Positions 1-7,832 are shown, counted from the stretch's first letter. The stretch is 21,045 bases of DNA from UBA1172 sp002457135 (GCA_965660935.1 CBFIBR010000029.1:1-21045); one strand, 5' to 3'. Program-made: numbers and translations. Notes: a model not told the origin generated them from the sequence alone.

Positions 1-38
1 TATTAACGAATAAAGCCGGATCAGGCCAGGCTTGATAC

Positions 39-113
39 TGGCTGGGGCGGTAGGATTCGAACCTACGGTGCACGGTACCAAAAACCGCTGCCTTACCACT
101 TGGCTACGCCCCA
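39..113 (-). tRNA. tRNA-Gln (anticodon TTG), CCA encoded
   Basis: The minus strand folds as a complete tRNA. A 7-bp acceptor stem (TGGGGCG with CGCCCCA) is followed by discriminator G and a genome-encoded CCA at positions 39-42. The T arm carries GGTTCGAATCC. The anticodon stem GCGGT/ACCGT, closed by one G-U pair, holds the 7-base loop TTTTGGT, which places TTG at positions 34-36 and so reads CAA as Gln. The G discriminator also fits Gln. The gene lies 64 bases beyond the stop of the oligosaccharyltransferase gene and has its own promoter in that gap. Confidence 0.96.
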
Positions 114-124
114 GCAGTGCGGGC

Positions 125-153
125 AACATAACGGCTTGCAATGCGCTGTTCAA
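125..153 (-). promoter_or_regulatory. Promoter of tRNA-Gln
   Basis: On the minus strand TTGAAC (148-153) is separated by exactly 17 bases from TATGTT (125-130). Transcription would start 4-6 bases before the mature tRNA 5' end at 113. Spacing and position are those of a sigma-70 promoter, so the tRNA need not depend on read-through from the upstream gene. Confidence 0.65.
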
Positions 154-177
154 GACTGTTTTTGCGGCTCGGGGCAA

Positions 178-2331
178 TTACTGCAGAATTCGGTAAACCC
201 TTGCTTCGGGATAGTGATCGAGCACCAGCTCAAGCCGTTTCGGGTTATAAACCCCGAGATTAAAGAGCTTGCTGAAATTGCTGTTCCAGTTGTTGCGATG
301 CATCATCACAAACCGGTTGCCGCCATTGGGCATGCGCTGGATGATCAGCATCCACGGGCTTTTGTTGTTCTTGATATCTTTCTTATAGGGGAAACCGTCA
401 CGGGTCAGGATGATTTCGCTGATCACCGGTTTGCCATCCAGGGTGCCGTGGTCAAGGTCCAGCAACCCCCGGCGGCATTGAAAACGGGCATCCTTGATGC
501 GTTTGCAGACCAGCTCGGGTGCGGCGTATTGATCGATGACATCACGGCCGGGTTCCTTTCCGGTCATGACATTGAACCGGCCCAGTGAGGCGATGGACCC
601 CATCCAGTTGCCCATCTGCCGGGTCAGCACCAGGTAAACCGGTTTATCCGGCATGCCCGACTGGGCGATAGCCTCATTCAGGCTGCGCAGGCTGGTGGCG
701 TTGCGGGCAATCCCGTCACCACCGTTGAGGGTGACGAATTTGGTGATCTGGATCAGCTCATCAGGGTTGCTGCTGGTCAGGCCACGGGCCAGCAGATGCG
801 TGCGCGGTCCCTGCTGCAAGCCGCCGTCATGGAACGTATCCAGCCCTGAATGGAAATGAGCGTAATAACCGTAATCCCACCATGTTGTCAGGATCCCGCC
901 ATCGTTGCCGGCAATCGGGGCGATGGCGGCAAAGCTGCGGGTAGTGGCTGCGGAAAATGACGGCCTCGGGGTAAACTCGGTGGCCGATATCACGGCGGTG
1001 GCAAAGAGCCCCGCTGCCGCAAGGGCAAGCGTGGTGCCATCAGCCGAAAACGAACTGGCCGGGGATTTGCGTGACAGGCCCCGGGCGACCCCTCGGGACA
1101 GGCACATAAACAGCCAGGCCAGACCAAACCAGACAAAGGGTGAGGCGAAAAAGGCGAACCTGCGCCCCGCCACAACCGCCAGCAGGCCGAGGACGAAAAA
1201 CGGCAGGAAGATGATCCCTTTACGGGGATAGAGAAAAACCCAGACCAAAAACCCGATGGCCCCGATTATGCCCAGCGCGGGATGCGGTGTCATGGTGGCG
1301 AGCGTGCCAAGGATATCAAGCCGTTCAAGTTCGGTGATCGTCGTGAAAGTATTCGGAAAGATCAGCGGGCTTTCAGGATAACTCGATTGCGCCGAGAAAC
1401 TCACCCCGGTGAGCCGCCCGATAACAACGGTGCCAAGGCTGGTAAATTTCGCCAGCATCACCATCGGGTTGATGGCGATGGTAAAGGCAATAAAGGCCAG
1501 AACAGCACGCTTGAAGCTCAACTGGCTGATCAGAATGCTGAACGCCATCACCACCGGCACGACCACGATGAAGAGTTCATTCTGGTGCCACCAATAGGCC
1601 ACCGATGATGACAGGGCTGTCAGGAGGACGAAAGCCAGCATCCGCGCCAGGTTGCGTTCGCGTGATGCCAACAGCACAAACGACAGGCACAGGGCAATAA
1701 AGAAAATGAACAGCTGATCGGTATCAATCCGGCCGATGGAGGTTCGGATCATGAACCCCGCGCTCATCCCCACGCCAAGACTGGCAATGGCCCCCTCGGC
1801 GGGATGGCCGGCAATCCAGAACATGACCCCGACCGCAAACGCCGTCAGAAACAGCGAATAGGGAATGATGAGGTTGCCCGCCAGCACCAGGTTGCCATCA
1901 GTGAAGGCATCGGCAACATGGGTAATAATGACCGAAAGTAGCGGAATATCAAAAGCTGAAACAGGCCGGTCATCATGGGGGGTATAGTCATCAGGGTTGA
2001 CCCTCGCCTGATAGCCGGGGGTGTATTCCGGGTAGAGCCGTGATGATGAAAACGTCCCGACCCGTGCGCCATCCTGATAGTCCCGGGCAAAGGACAGGAA
2101 ATAGGCCGCATCGGTTGTGCTGACCATCGGGGTTTCATCAACGAAATAGACCCCGGGCTGGCTTTTCCAGTTTTCCCACTGGGTATCGCGCAGATCGAAA
2201 TTGATCATCGCGGCGAGCAGGATCAGGACAACGGCACCCAGCTGAAATCGCCAGTCCCGGCTTGACCGAAGCCATGATGGGCTGGTCAGGCTATGGTGGA
2301 AAGTGGCGAATTTCTGGAACAACGAAAACAT
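178..2331 (-). CDS. pglB: PglB/STT3-family oligosaccharyltransferase (GT66), 717 aa
   Basis: This is an integral membrane enzyme that would transfer a polyprenyl-diphosphate-linked glycan to the amide of Asn in periplasmic protein sequons. Visible signs: an N-terminal membrane half (first segment about residues 31-45, roughly a dozen in all) and a soluble C-terminal periplasmic domain from about 460. The hallmark WWDYG (sequon Ser/Thr pocket) is at 484-488. Metal/catalytic acids are D74 in the first external loop and the DxD pair D203/D205. The external-loop-5 TIxE motif is TITE 331-334 with E334. R390/R391 lie where PglB binds the lipid phosphate. The length matches Campylobacter jejuni PglB (713). 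The C-terminal MxxI motif reads MGNW at 573-576. Shine-Dalgarno is weak (AGG, 8 bases before ATG). It follows ispE after 139 bases and may be co-transcribed. No other pgl gene is in the window. Family assignment is firm; glycan and targets are unknown. Confidence 0.93.
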   Translation of the reverse strand: MFSLFQKFATFHHSLTSPSWLRSSRDWRFQLGAVVLILLAAMINFDLRDTQWENWKSQPGVYFVDETPMVSTTDAAYFLSFARDYQDGARVGTFSSSRLYPEYTPGYQARVNPDDYTPHDDRPVSAFDIPLLSVIITHVADAFTDGNLVLAGNLIIPYSLFLTAFAVGVMFWIAGHPAEGAIASLGVGMSAGFMIRTSIGRIDTDQLFIFFIALCLSFVLLASRERNLARMLAFVLLTALSSSVAYWWHQNELFIVVVPVVMAFSILISQLSFKRAVLAFIAFTIAINPMVMLAKFTSLGTVVIGRLTGVSFSAQSSYPESPLIFPNTFTTITELERLDILGTLATMTPHPALGIIGAIGFLVWVFLYPRKGIIFLPFFVLGLLAVVAGRRFAFFASPFVWFGLAWLFMCLSRGVARGLSRKSPASSFSADGTTLALAAAGLFATAVISATEFTPRPSFSAATTRSFAAIAPIAGNDGGILTTWWDYGYYAHFHSGLDTFHDGGLQQGPRTHLLARGLTSSNPDELIQITKFVTLNGGDGIARNATSLRSLNEAIAQSGMPDKPVYLVLTRQMGNWMGSIASLGRFNVMTGKEPGRDVIDQYAAPELVCKRIKDARFQCRRGLLDLDHGTLDGKPVISEIILTRDGFPYKKDIKNNKSPWMLIIQRMPNGGNRFVMMHRNNWNSNFSKLFNLGVYNPKRLELVLDHYPEARVYRILQ

Positions 2332-2470
2332 TCAATCTACCTGATGAACACCCTGATGAGGCCCCTCCGTGGACCCCTCTTAAGATTGTTGCCACGTTAA
2401 ATGCAGACGGCTCCAGTCTCAAGAACAAATGTCGCCCCTGATCGTATTGGTTGCCCTCTTGGCCGGTGTG

Positions 2471-3370
2471 TTAGCTGTTGGGGTAGAGACCGCCTGCCCA
2501 GCCCCAATGGCGGCCGGTTGTAATCGCACCCAACGCCTCAACCGCCTCATGCGGGGCCTCAAAAAGCCCGAAACAGGTTGCACCGCTGCCGCTCATGGAG
2601 GCGTGGATAAACCCGTCCACGCTGGCCAATGCTTCGGCCGCCGCTAGCGTTTCACGCAGGGGCGGGCATTCCTCCAGCGCCGGGGTGAGGAGGTCATTGC
2701 CGTATCTCAGCCGGTCAATGAGTTCCATGACCGGCAGGGTGGATGGCAGTTCAGGCAGGGTGTTTCCATCTGTGGTCATTCTGCTTTCGGCCAGTTTGCT
2801 GAAAACCGATGCTGTCGACACGCCGATGCCATCATTAAGGAGGACCAGCCCCGGTGTGAGTTCCAGCTCATGACGGCTCAACCTCTCCCCGATACCTTGC
2901 ATCCGCCAGCAGTCTCCCCCTTTTCCATCAGCCTTGAGGCAGACCGGCACATCAGCCCCGATGGTCAGGCCAACAGCCTCAAGGCCCTGGTCATCAAGCG
3001 GGTCATGATGCAACCCGTTGAGCAGATGCAGCATACCCGCGGCATCGGCTGATCCGCCGCCAATCCCGGCCGCAACGGGAATGTTTTTTTCCAGCCTGAT
3101 GGCGTAATGCCCGTCAAGGCCGGTGGCGTGATGAAAGGCCCGGATCGTCTTGCCCAGAATATTGTCATTCAGCCGGGTTTCAGGGATGGCATCGGCAAAA
3201 GGCCCTCTGATCTCAAGTGAGGATTCTGGCGCCGGGTGGAGGCTGAGGTCATCCGCCAAATCGGCAAACACAGCCAGCGAATCCATCAGGTGATAACCAT
3301 CATCACGCCGCCCGGTAATGGTCAGCTGCAAATTCACCTTTGCCGGTGCCTTGATGGAAAGCGTGTTCAT
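2471..3370 (-). CDS. ispE: 4-diphosphocytidyl-2-C-methyl-D-erythritol kinase, 299 aa
   Basis: GHMP-family kinase of the non-mevalonate (MEP) isoprenoid pathway. It phosphorylates the 2-hydroxyl of CDP-methylerythritol with ATP in the cytosol. The sequence shows the N-terminal KAPAKVNL motif with K11, the glycine-rich ATP loop GIGGGSADAA at 102-111, and GADVPVCL with the likely catalytic D140 (equivalent to K10/D141 in E. coli). Length is normal for the family. Its ATG overlaps the TGA of the TPR gene (ATGA), so the two are translationally coupled. An AAGG 12 bases upstream is a poor ribosome site, which fits coupling. Its product feeds undecaprenyl phosphate and quinones, relevant to the glycan-transfer gene downstream. 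Confidence 0.97.
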   Translation of the reverse strand: MNTLSIKAPAKVNLQLTITGRRDDGYHLMDSLAVFADLADDLSLHPAPESSLEIRGPFADAIPETRLNDNILGKTIRAFHHATGLDGHYAIRLEKNIPVAAGIGGGSADAAGMLHLLNGLHHDPLDDQGLEAVGLTIGADVPVCLKADGKGGDCWRMQGIGERLSRHELELTPGLVLLNDGIGVSTASVFSKLAESRMTTDGNTLPELPSTLPVMELIDRLRYGNDLLTPALEECPPLRETLAAAEALASVDGFIHASMSGSGATCFGLFEAPHEAVEALGAITTGRHWGWAGGLYPNS

Positions 3371-5130
3371 TGTTGCAATAATGCCTTGGCTTTCTCGATT
3401 TTGCCCTGGATAATGGCGGCATCAACAGTGTCATCAGCATAGTAAAGCGCCCGCCCCCATTCGAAAATAGCCTCACGCAACCGGCCTGTTTTCTCATAGG
3501 CATCGCCGAGGTGATCAATAATGACGGGGTCGGATGGCTCCAGCGTCACGGCCCGTTCCAGAAACGCCATGGCCTTGTTGAACCGCCCCAGCTTGAAATA
3601 ACCCCAGCCGAGCGAGTCCATGAAAAACCCGTTGCGAGGGTCGGATTCAACCGCCTTGCGGATCATTTGCAGGGCTTCGGCCGGGTCACCGTCATTGACC
3701 AGCAACCAGTAGCCAAAATAGTTCAGCACATGGGCATCATCAGGGTCCAGATCCAGCGATACCCTGAACGCGGCCTCGGCATCACGGCTGCGATCAAGAT
3801 TTTCGAGGGCAATCCCGCGATAGAAATTCAGCTTTGATGTTGCCCCGCCCTGTTCGATGGCCTTGTCATAAAACACCATGGCCTCTTCAAAACGATCATG
3901 GCGGCGAGCGTTGTTGCCCGCGAAACGGAGCGGCAGGGGATTGGTCGGGTCAGCCTCGATCATGGCCGTGAAAATGGCATGGGCCGCGTCAAAATCCCTC
4001 TTCGTGCCGCTGTGATAGAGGCCCAGCAATACCCGGGCGGGCTGGTACCATGGGCTGCTCTGCCGGACACGCTGATGGTGCTGCATGGCTTTCTCGATCA
4101 TGTTGGCTTGCCTGAGGACCCGGCCAAGATGGAAATGCGCCCGGTCAAAGCTGGCATTCAGATAGACGGCGAGGCGCAGGCGCGTGATCCGGCTGATCAG
4201 GCTGCTGCCCTTGATCAGGGCCACGTCCGCTGAGGCATTGGCCAGAATCACATCAGGCGAGGGCTTGATCAAGAGGGTGGATTGCCCTGATTTCAGCCGC
4301 ATGATGAGCTGCTGGCGAGAGTAATAATCATTCAGTTTCTGTTCGATCAGGGTGATGGCCTCAGCCCTGGCATTATTGCGAGCCAGGACCCCGGCCATGA
4401 TGATGGCGGTATCGGTATCACTGTTGTTGCGGCTGTTGGCAATGCGGGCGGCCTCGGCAGCATCATCGGTTTTGCCCAGATAATCCAGCATCAGGGCAAC
4501 CTGGCTGAACAGCATTTCGGGTGGCTCGCTGCCGTTGTTTAATTCCATCAGCCTGGACAATCCGGCATCGGCACGCCCCTGAAAGGCAAAGGCCCATGCC
4601 TCAAGCAAGGTCCCGAGGATAACGCCATCGGTGTCTTCGGTCAGGTTGCGGGCAACGACTTCCAGCCCGGCCCAGTCCCTGTTTTGGGCGGCGATGGCGG
4701 CGGCGGGCTCACTCCCCAGGCTGATGGGTGTTCCCATGTTGTTGAGGGTGGCCGCAATTGCGCTGGCATTTTCGATCTGCCCGGCCAGATAAAGTGAACG
4801 AAACGACCGTTCCAGCAACCGGTTGCTGTCAGGATCACTGGAAAGCGCGACGGTGTAGCGGTTGGCGGCGGTGTCGATATCACCGGTGATGGTGGCGTGA
4901 TGCGCTGTCAGGAACGCTGATGCATCATAACCGCTGGCGTATTGGAAATCCTGGCTGTAGTCCTCTACTTTATCGGCACTGCCCACGGAAACCTTCATCA
5001 CCCGATCCGTCAGGGATACGTTTTCAGCAACAGGGATTGTCTGGCACGCGCCCATCACCAGCAACCCCGCCAATACATTGACAGGGGCAAAGCGTCGTTT
5101 CCCGAGCGATGGTGAACAGAAAAAAGCCAT
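3367..5130 (-). CDS. TPR-repeat lipoprotein, 587 aa
   Basis: The N-terminus has basic residues (KRR at 11-13), a hydrophobic stretch and a lipobox-like VMGAC ending at C29, so the product is probably a lipoprotein facing the periplasm. The rest is helical; tetratricopeptide repeats are clearest from about 330 to the end (for example the segments around WYQPARVLLGLYH, DPTNPLPLRFAGN and NFYRGIALENLDRSRDAEA). TPR solenoids are protein-binding scaffolds; no enzymatic motif is seen. Overlap with ispE is an arrangement I recall from other alphaproteobacteria. Seven N-X-S/T sequons occur (N37, N121, N162, N199, N235, N298, N325), none with Asp/Glu at -2. The start is poorly marked: AAGG sits only 2 bases before ATG, and no upstream in-frame ATG/GTG/TTG exists in the gap. 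Partner unknown. Confidence 0.85.
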   Translation of the reverse strand: MAFFCSPSLGKRRFAPVNVLAGLLVMGACQTIPVAENVSLTDRVMKVSVGSADKVEDYSQDFQYASGYDASAFLTAHHATITGDIDTAANRYTVALSSDPDSNRLLERSFRSLYLAGQIENASAIAATLNNMGTPISLGSEPAAAIAAQNRDWAGLEVVARNLTEDTDGVILGTLLEAWAFAFQGRADAGLSRLMELNNGSEPPEMLFSQVALMLDYLGKTDDAAEAARIANSRNNSDTDTAIIMAGVLARNNARAEAITLIEQKLNDYYSRQQLIMRLKSGQSTLLIKPSPDVILANASADVALIKGSSLISRITRLRLAVYLNASFDRAHFHLGRVLRQANMIEKAMQHHQRVRQSSPWYQPARVLLGLYHSGTKRDFDAAHAIFTAMIEADPTNPLPLRFAGNNARRHDRFEEAMVFYDKAIEQGGATSKLNFYRGIALENLDRSRDAEAAFRVSLDLDPDDAHVLNYFGYWLLVNDGDPAEALQMIRKAVESDPRNGFFMDSLGWGYFKLGRFNKAMAFLERAVTLEPSDPVIIDHLGDAYEKTGRLREAIFEWGRALYYADDTVDAAIIQGKIEKAKALLQQ

Positions 5131-5175
5131 GACCTTAACAATATGGCCATGGCGTTAATCCGGTAAAGAATTATT

Positions 5176-5192
5176 AAGGACGTGATGCCCTT
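5176..5192 (-). terminator. Weak hairpin after the ETF-QO gene
   Basis: On the minus strand AAGGGC and GTCCTT pair over a 5-base loop (6 bp with one G-U), about 20 bases after the ETF-QO stop. It is followed by an A/T-rich stretch, not a clean U-run. It could attenuate transcription into the TPR-ispE genes; a true terminator is doubtful. Confidence 0.25.
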
Positions 5193-5212
5193 TATTTACC
5201 AAATGCTATTTT

Positions 5213-6847
5213 CTACATATTCGGGTAGGCAGGACCGCCGCCACCCTCGGGGGTCACCCAGGTGATATTCTGGGTCGGGTCCTTGATATCGCAGGTCTTG
5301 CAGTGAACGCAGTTCTGGGCGTTGATCTGCAATCGCGGGTTTTCGCCGTCATCATCCCGGATAATCTCATAAACCCCGGCCGGGCAATAACGCTGTTCCG
5401 GTGAATCATAGAGCGCAAGGTTATGGTCAACCGGCACGGACGCATCCTTCAGCGTCAGGTGAGCGGGCTGGTTTTCATTGTGATTGGTCCCCGACAGATA
5501 GACCGATGAATTGCGATCAAAGCTGACTTCATTATCAGGCTTGGGGTAGTCGATTTTCGGCATATGCGCGGCGGGTTTCAGGGATGAGTGGTCTTCATGA
5601 TGATGCAGCGTCCACGGCGCACGGCCACGCATGACATAGGTATCGAACCCGGCATACGCCATGCCCAGCCAGAGACCGGATTTGAACCCGGGGCGGATGT
5701 TGCGAACGCGGTAGAGCTCATCCCACAGCCATGATGCCTTGATCTTCTCGCCATAGGTTGCAGGCTCAATGCCTTCGCCTTCGGCCTTGACGGCTTCAAA
5801 CACAGCCTCGGCCGCCAGCATCCCTGATTTCATGGCGGTGTGCGTCCCCTTGATCTTTGGGACGTTGAGGAAACCGGCGGTGCAGCCCACCAGGCAGCCA
5901 CCCGGGAAAGTCAGCTTGGGGATAGACTGGAACCCGCCTTCGTTGAGGGCGCGGGCACCATAGGAAACCCGGCGGCCACCTTCAAAAACAGAACGCACTT
6001 TGGGGTGTGTCTTGAAACGCTGGAATTCCTCGAACGGTGACAGATGCGGGTTGGCGTAATCCAGCCCGATAACGTAACCGACAGCAACCTGATTGCCGTT
6101 GAGGTGATACAGGAACGAGCCGCCATAAACATCGGTTGAAACCGGCCAGCCAACCGAATGCCAGACCTTGCCGGGTTCGGATTTGGCCGGGTCGATATCC
6201 CACAGTTCCTTGATGCCGATGGCGAATGTCTGGGGGTCTTTGCCCTCACGCAGGTTGAACCGGTCAAACAGGGTCTTGGTCAGGTGGCCACGGCAACCCT
6301 CGGCGAAGATAACCTGCTTGCCCAGCAGTTCCATCCCCGGCTCATAAGCGTCGGTCTTCTCACCATCCTTGCCGATCCCCATATCGCCGGTGGCGATGCC
6401 GCGGACCCGGCCTTCATCATCATACAACACCTCGGCGGCGGGAAAGCCCGGGTAGACCTCAACGCCCATGGCCTCGGCCTGATCACCAAGCCAGCGGCAG
6501 AAATTGCCCAGGCTGATGATGTAATTGCCGTGGTTATTCATCTGCGGCGGTGTCGGCAGGCGAAACGCGCTCTTTTCGGTCAGGAACATGAACCGGTCAT
6601 TATTGACCGGTGTGTCAAGCGGTGCGCCCTTGTCCTGCCAGTCGGGGATCAATTCGTTGAGCGAGCGCGGCTCCAGCACAGCACCCGAAAGAATATGGGC
6701 GCCGATTTCAGCGCCTTTTTCGATGAGGCAGACATTGATATCGTCACCAGCCTCGGCTGCCAGCTGTTTCAGCCTGATGGCCGCCGACAGTCCTGACGGA
6801 CCGCCGCCAACAATAACAACATCGAATTCCATGGATTCGCGTTCCAT
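5213..6847 (-). CDS. Electron-transfer flavoprotein-ubiquinone oxidoreductase, 544 aa
   Basis: Membrane-associated FAD/4Fe-4S enzyme that passes electrons from electron-transfer flavoprotein (reduced by acyl-CoA and amine dehydrogenases) to ubiquinone. Visible: the N-terminal FAD dinucleotide fold with GGGPSG at 14-19, the conserved GAEIGAHILSGAV segment, and a C-terminal ferredoxin-like cluster site with C488, C513, C516 and C519 (NCVHCKTCDIKDP). I chose the ATG at 6847 (MERESMEFDV) because GGGGGAG lies 7 bases upstream; an extension to 6898 is open but would run through a strong hairpin and the ribosome site. The enzyme is conserved across aerobic alphaproteobacteria and human ETFDH. It begins the minus-strand run that continues with the TPR and ispE genes, from which it is separated by 82 bases. 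Confidence 0.96.
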   Translation of the reverse strand: MERESMEFDVVIVGGGPSGLSAAIRLKQLAAEAGDDINVCLIEKGAEIGAHILSGAVLEPRSLNELIPDWQDKGAPLDTPVNNDRFMFLTEKSAFRLPTPPQMNNHGNYIISLGNFCRWLGDQAEAMGVEVYPGFPAAEVLYDDEGRVRGIATGDMGIGKDGEKTDAYEPGMELLGKQVIFAEGCRGHLTKTLFDRFNLREGKDPQTFAIGIKELWDIDPAKSEPGKVWHSVGWPVSTDVYGGSFLYHLNGNQVAVGYVIGLDYANPHLSPFEEFQRFKTHPKVRSVFEGGRRVSYGARALNEGGFQSIPKLTFPGGCLVGCTAGFLNVPKIKGTHTAMKSGMLAAEAVFEAVKAEGEGIEPATYGEKIKASWLWDELYRVRNIRPGFKSGLWLGMAYAGFDTYVMRGRAPWTLHHHEDHSSLKPAAHMPKIDYPKPDNEVSFDRNSSVYLSGTNHNENQPAHLTLKDASVPVDHNLALYDSPEQRYCPAGVYEIIRDDDGENPRLQINAQNCVHCKTCDIKDPTQNITWVTPEGGGGPAYPNM

Positions 6848-6865
6848 GCCAATACTCCCCCTGAA

Positions 6866-6882
6866 CCCCTCACCCTGAGGGG
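6866..6882 (-). promoter_or_regulatory. Leader hairpin next to the ETF-QO ribosome binding site
   Basis: On the minus strand a perfect 7-bp stem, CCCCTCA with TGAGGGG over a GGG loop, ends four bases before the Shine-Dalgarno sequence GGGGGAG. The 5' arm CCCCT is also complementary to AGGGG of the ribosome site, so two exclusive pairings are possible. The structure is visible; any regulatory role is inference. Confidence 0.5.
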
Positions 6883-6899
6883 AATTGATACCATCCAAC

Positions 6900-6927
6900 C
6901 CTATATGGGTGGATAACCGACTTCAAA
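6900..6927 (-). promoter_or_regulatory. Candidate promoter of the ETF-QO gene
   Basis: On the minus strand TTTGAA (6922-6927) lies 16 bases from TATAGG (6900-6905). Four of six bases match at the -10. It is the best sigma-70-like pair in the divergent gap and would give a leader of about 45 bases that contains the 6866-6882 hairpin. Confidence 0.4.
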
Positions 6928-6930
6928 CCC

Positions 6931-6936
6931 TATAAT
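6931..6936 (+). promoter_or_regulatory. -10 box (TATAAT) of the uracil-DNA glycosylase gene
   Basis: A perfect TATAAT lies 13 bases before the ATG at 6950, so a transcript starting about 6943 would be nearly leaderless if that ATG is used. The -35 is poor: TGGATA at 6910-6915 with a 15-base spacer is the best match. Confidence 0.4.
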
Positions 6937-6949
6937 ATTAAAAATATCG

Positions 6950-7822
6950 ATGGCCGAAAACCGCCATAATCGGACAGAAACTATCATCATGCCGCCCGAA
7001 AATAACCCTGACATGACGCCGCAACAACTGCTCGCCCTGTTGCACTTTCAACTGGAGGCTGGCGCGGATGAGGCTATTGACGATGAGCCGCCGGTTTCGG
7101 CCCCTACCCATGCGTTAGCAGATGCGGCTGATGCCCCTGTGCCAGCACCCATGAATGAACCGGTCCAGACGGTCCAGGCAGGGGCTGCAATCACCCCGTC
7201 ACCGCATCCTCAACACACCGGCAACTGGGTGGATGCCGCCACTGATCTGGCCGCGCTGGAACAGGCCTGTGCCGATTTTGACGGCTGTGATCTGAAAAAG
7301 ACCGCCACCAACATGGTCTTCTCCGACGGCAACCCGCAATCTGATCTGATGCTGGTTGGGGAAGCCCCGGGGGCTGATGAGGACAGGAAGGGCAAACCCT
7401 TTGTCGGGGTCAGCGGCCAGTTGCTTGACCGCATGCTGGCATCAATCGGCTTTGACAGGACCAGTGTTTACATCACCAATATCCTGCTCTGGCGACCACC
7501 CGGCAACCGCACCCCCACACCAGAGGAAACCGCCCTTTTTCTGCCGATCATCAAGCGTCACATTCAACTGGTGAAACCGAAAGCGATTGTGGCACTGGGC
7601 GGCTCGGCGGCAAAAACCCTCTTGGCCACCAATGAAGGCATCCTGAAATTGAGGGGGCGCTGGCATGAATTCGATGCCGGTCAGGGCCAGGTGATCCCCT
7701 TCCTGCCGACACTGCATCCGGCCTATCTGTTGCGCAGCCCGGGGCAGAAACAGCTGGCCTGGCAGGATTTGCGGATGTTGCGAAACAGAATGGCTGATTT
7801 GAAACAGCACAATCCCGCCTGA
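6950..7822 (+). CDS. Uracil-DNA glycosylase, family 4-like, 290 aa
   Basis: Base-excision repair enzyme that removes uracil arising from cytosine deamination. The first ~95 residues are a low-complexity, Ala/Pro-rich stretch. The catalytic domain follows with GEAPG at 137-141, KGKPFVG 147-153, GQLLDRML, the RPPGNRTPTPEE segment at 182-193, and the HPAYLLR motif at 256-262. Family 4 enzymes bind a 4Fe-4S cluster through C-x2-C and C-x15-C. Here only the second cysteine (C113) remains: the other positions are F110, W181 and F197, so the cluster is probably absent. I recall similar cysteine-poor members in alphaproteobacteria. The start is uncertain: ATG 6950, 6989 or 7013 are all possible and none has a good ribosome site; homologous sequence begins about residue 22. 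Divergent from the ETF-QO gene. Confidence 0.9.
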   Translation: MAENRHNRTETIIMPPENNPDMTPQQLLALLHFQLEAGADEAIDDEPPVSAPTHALADAADAPVPAPMNEPVQTVQAGAAITPSPHPQHTGNWVDAATDLAALEQACADFDGCDLKKTATNMVFSDGNPQSDLMLVGEAPGADEDRKGKPFVGVSGQLLDRMLASIGFDRTSVYITNILLWRPPGNRTPTPEETALFLPIIKRHIQLVKPKAIVALGGSAAKTLLATNEGILKLRGRWHEFDAGQGQVIPFLPTLHPAYLLRSPGQKQLAWQDLRMLRNRMADLKQHNPA

Positions 7823-7832
7823 ATGGGACGAT

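Noticed and set aside
39..2331. tRNA-Gln as the attachment site of an island carrying pglB
   Set aside because: pglB lies on the 5' side of the tRNA, whereas integration normally uses the 3' end. There is no integrase and no repeat of the tRNA 3' end in the window, and base composition of pglB looks like that of its neighbours.
5135..5177. CtrA sites before the TPR gene
   Set aside because: Three TTAA motifs occur, but their spacings are 16 and 15 bases instead of seven.
6158..6796. Open frame of 212 codons antisense to the ETF-QO gene
   Set aside because: It is a shadow of a well-conserved gene and has no supported start or domain.
6848..6898. N-terminal extension of ETF-QO to 6898
   Set aside because: It would place the strong GGGGGAG ribosome site and a perfect hairpin inside the gene; the family begins at MERESMEF or near it.
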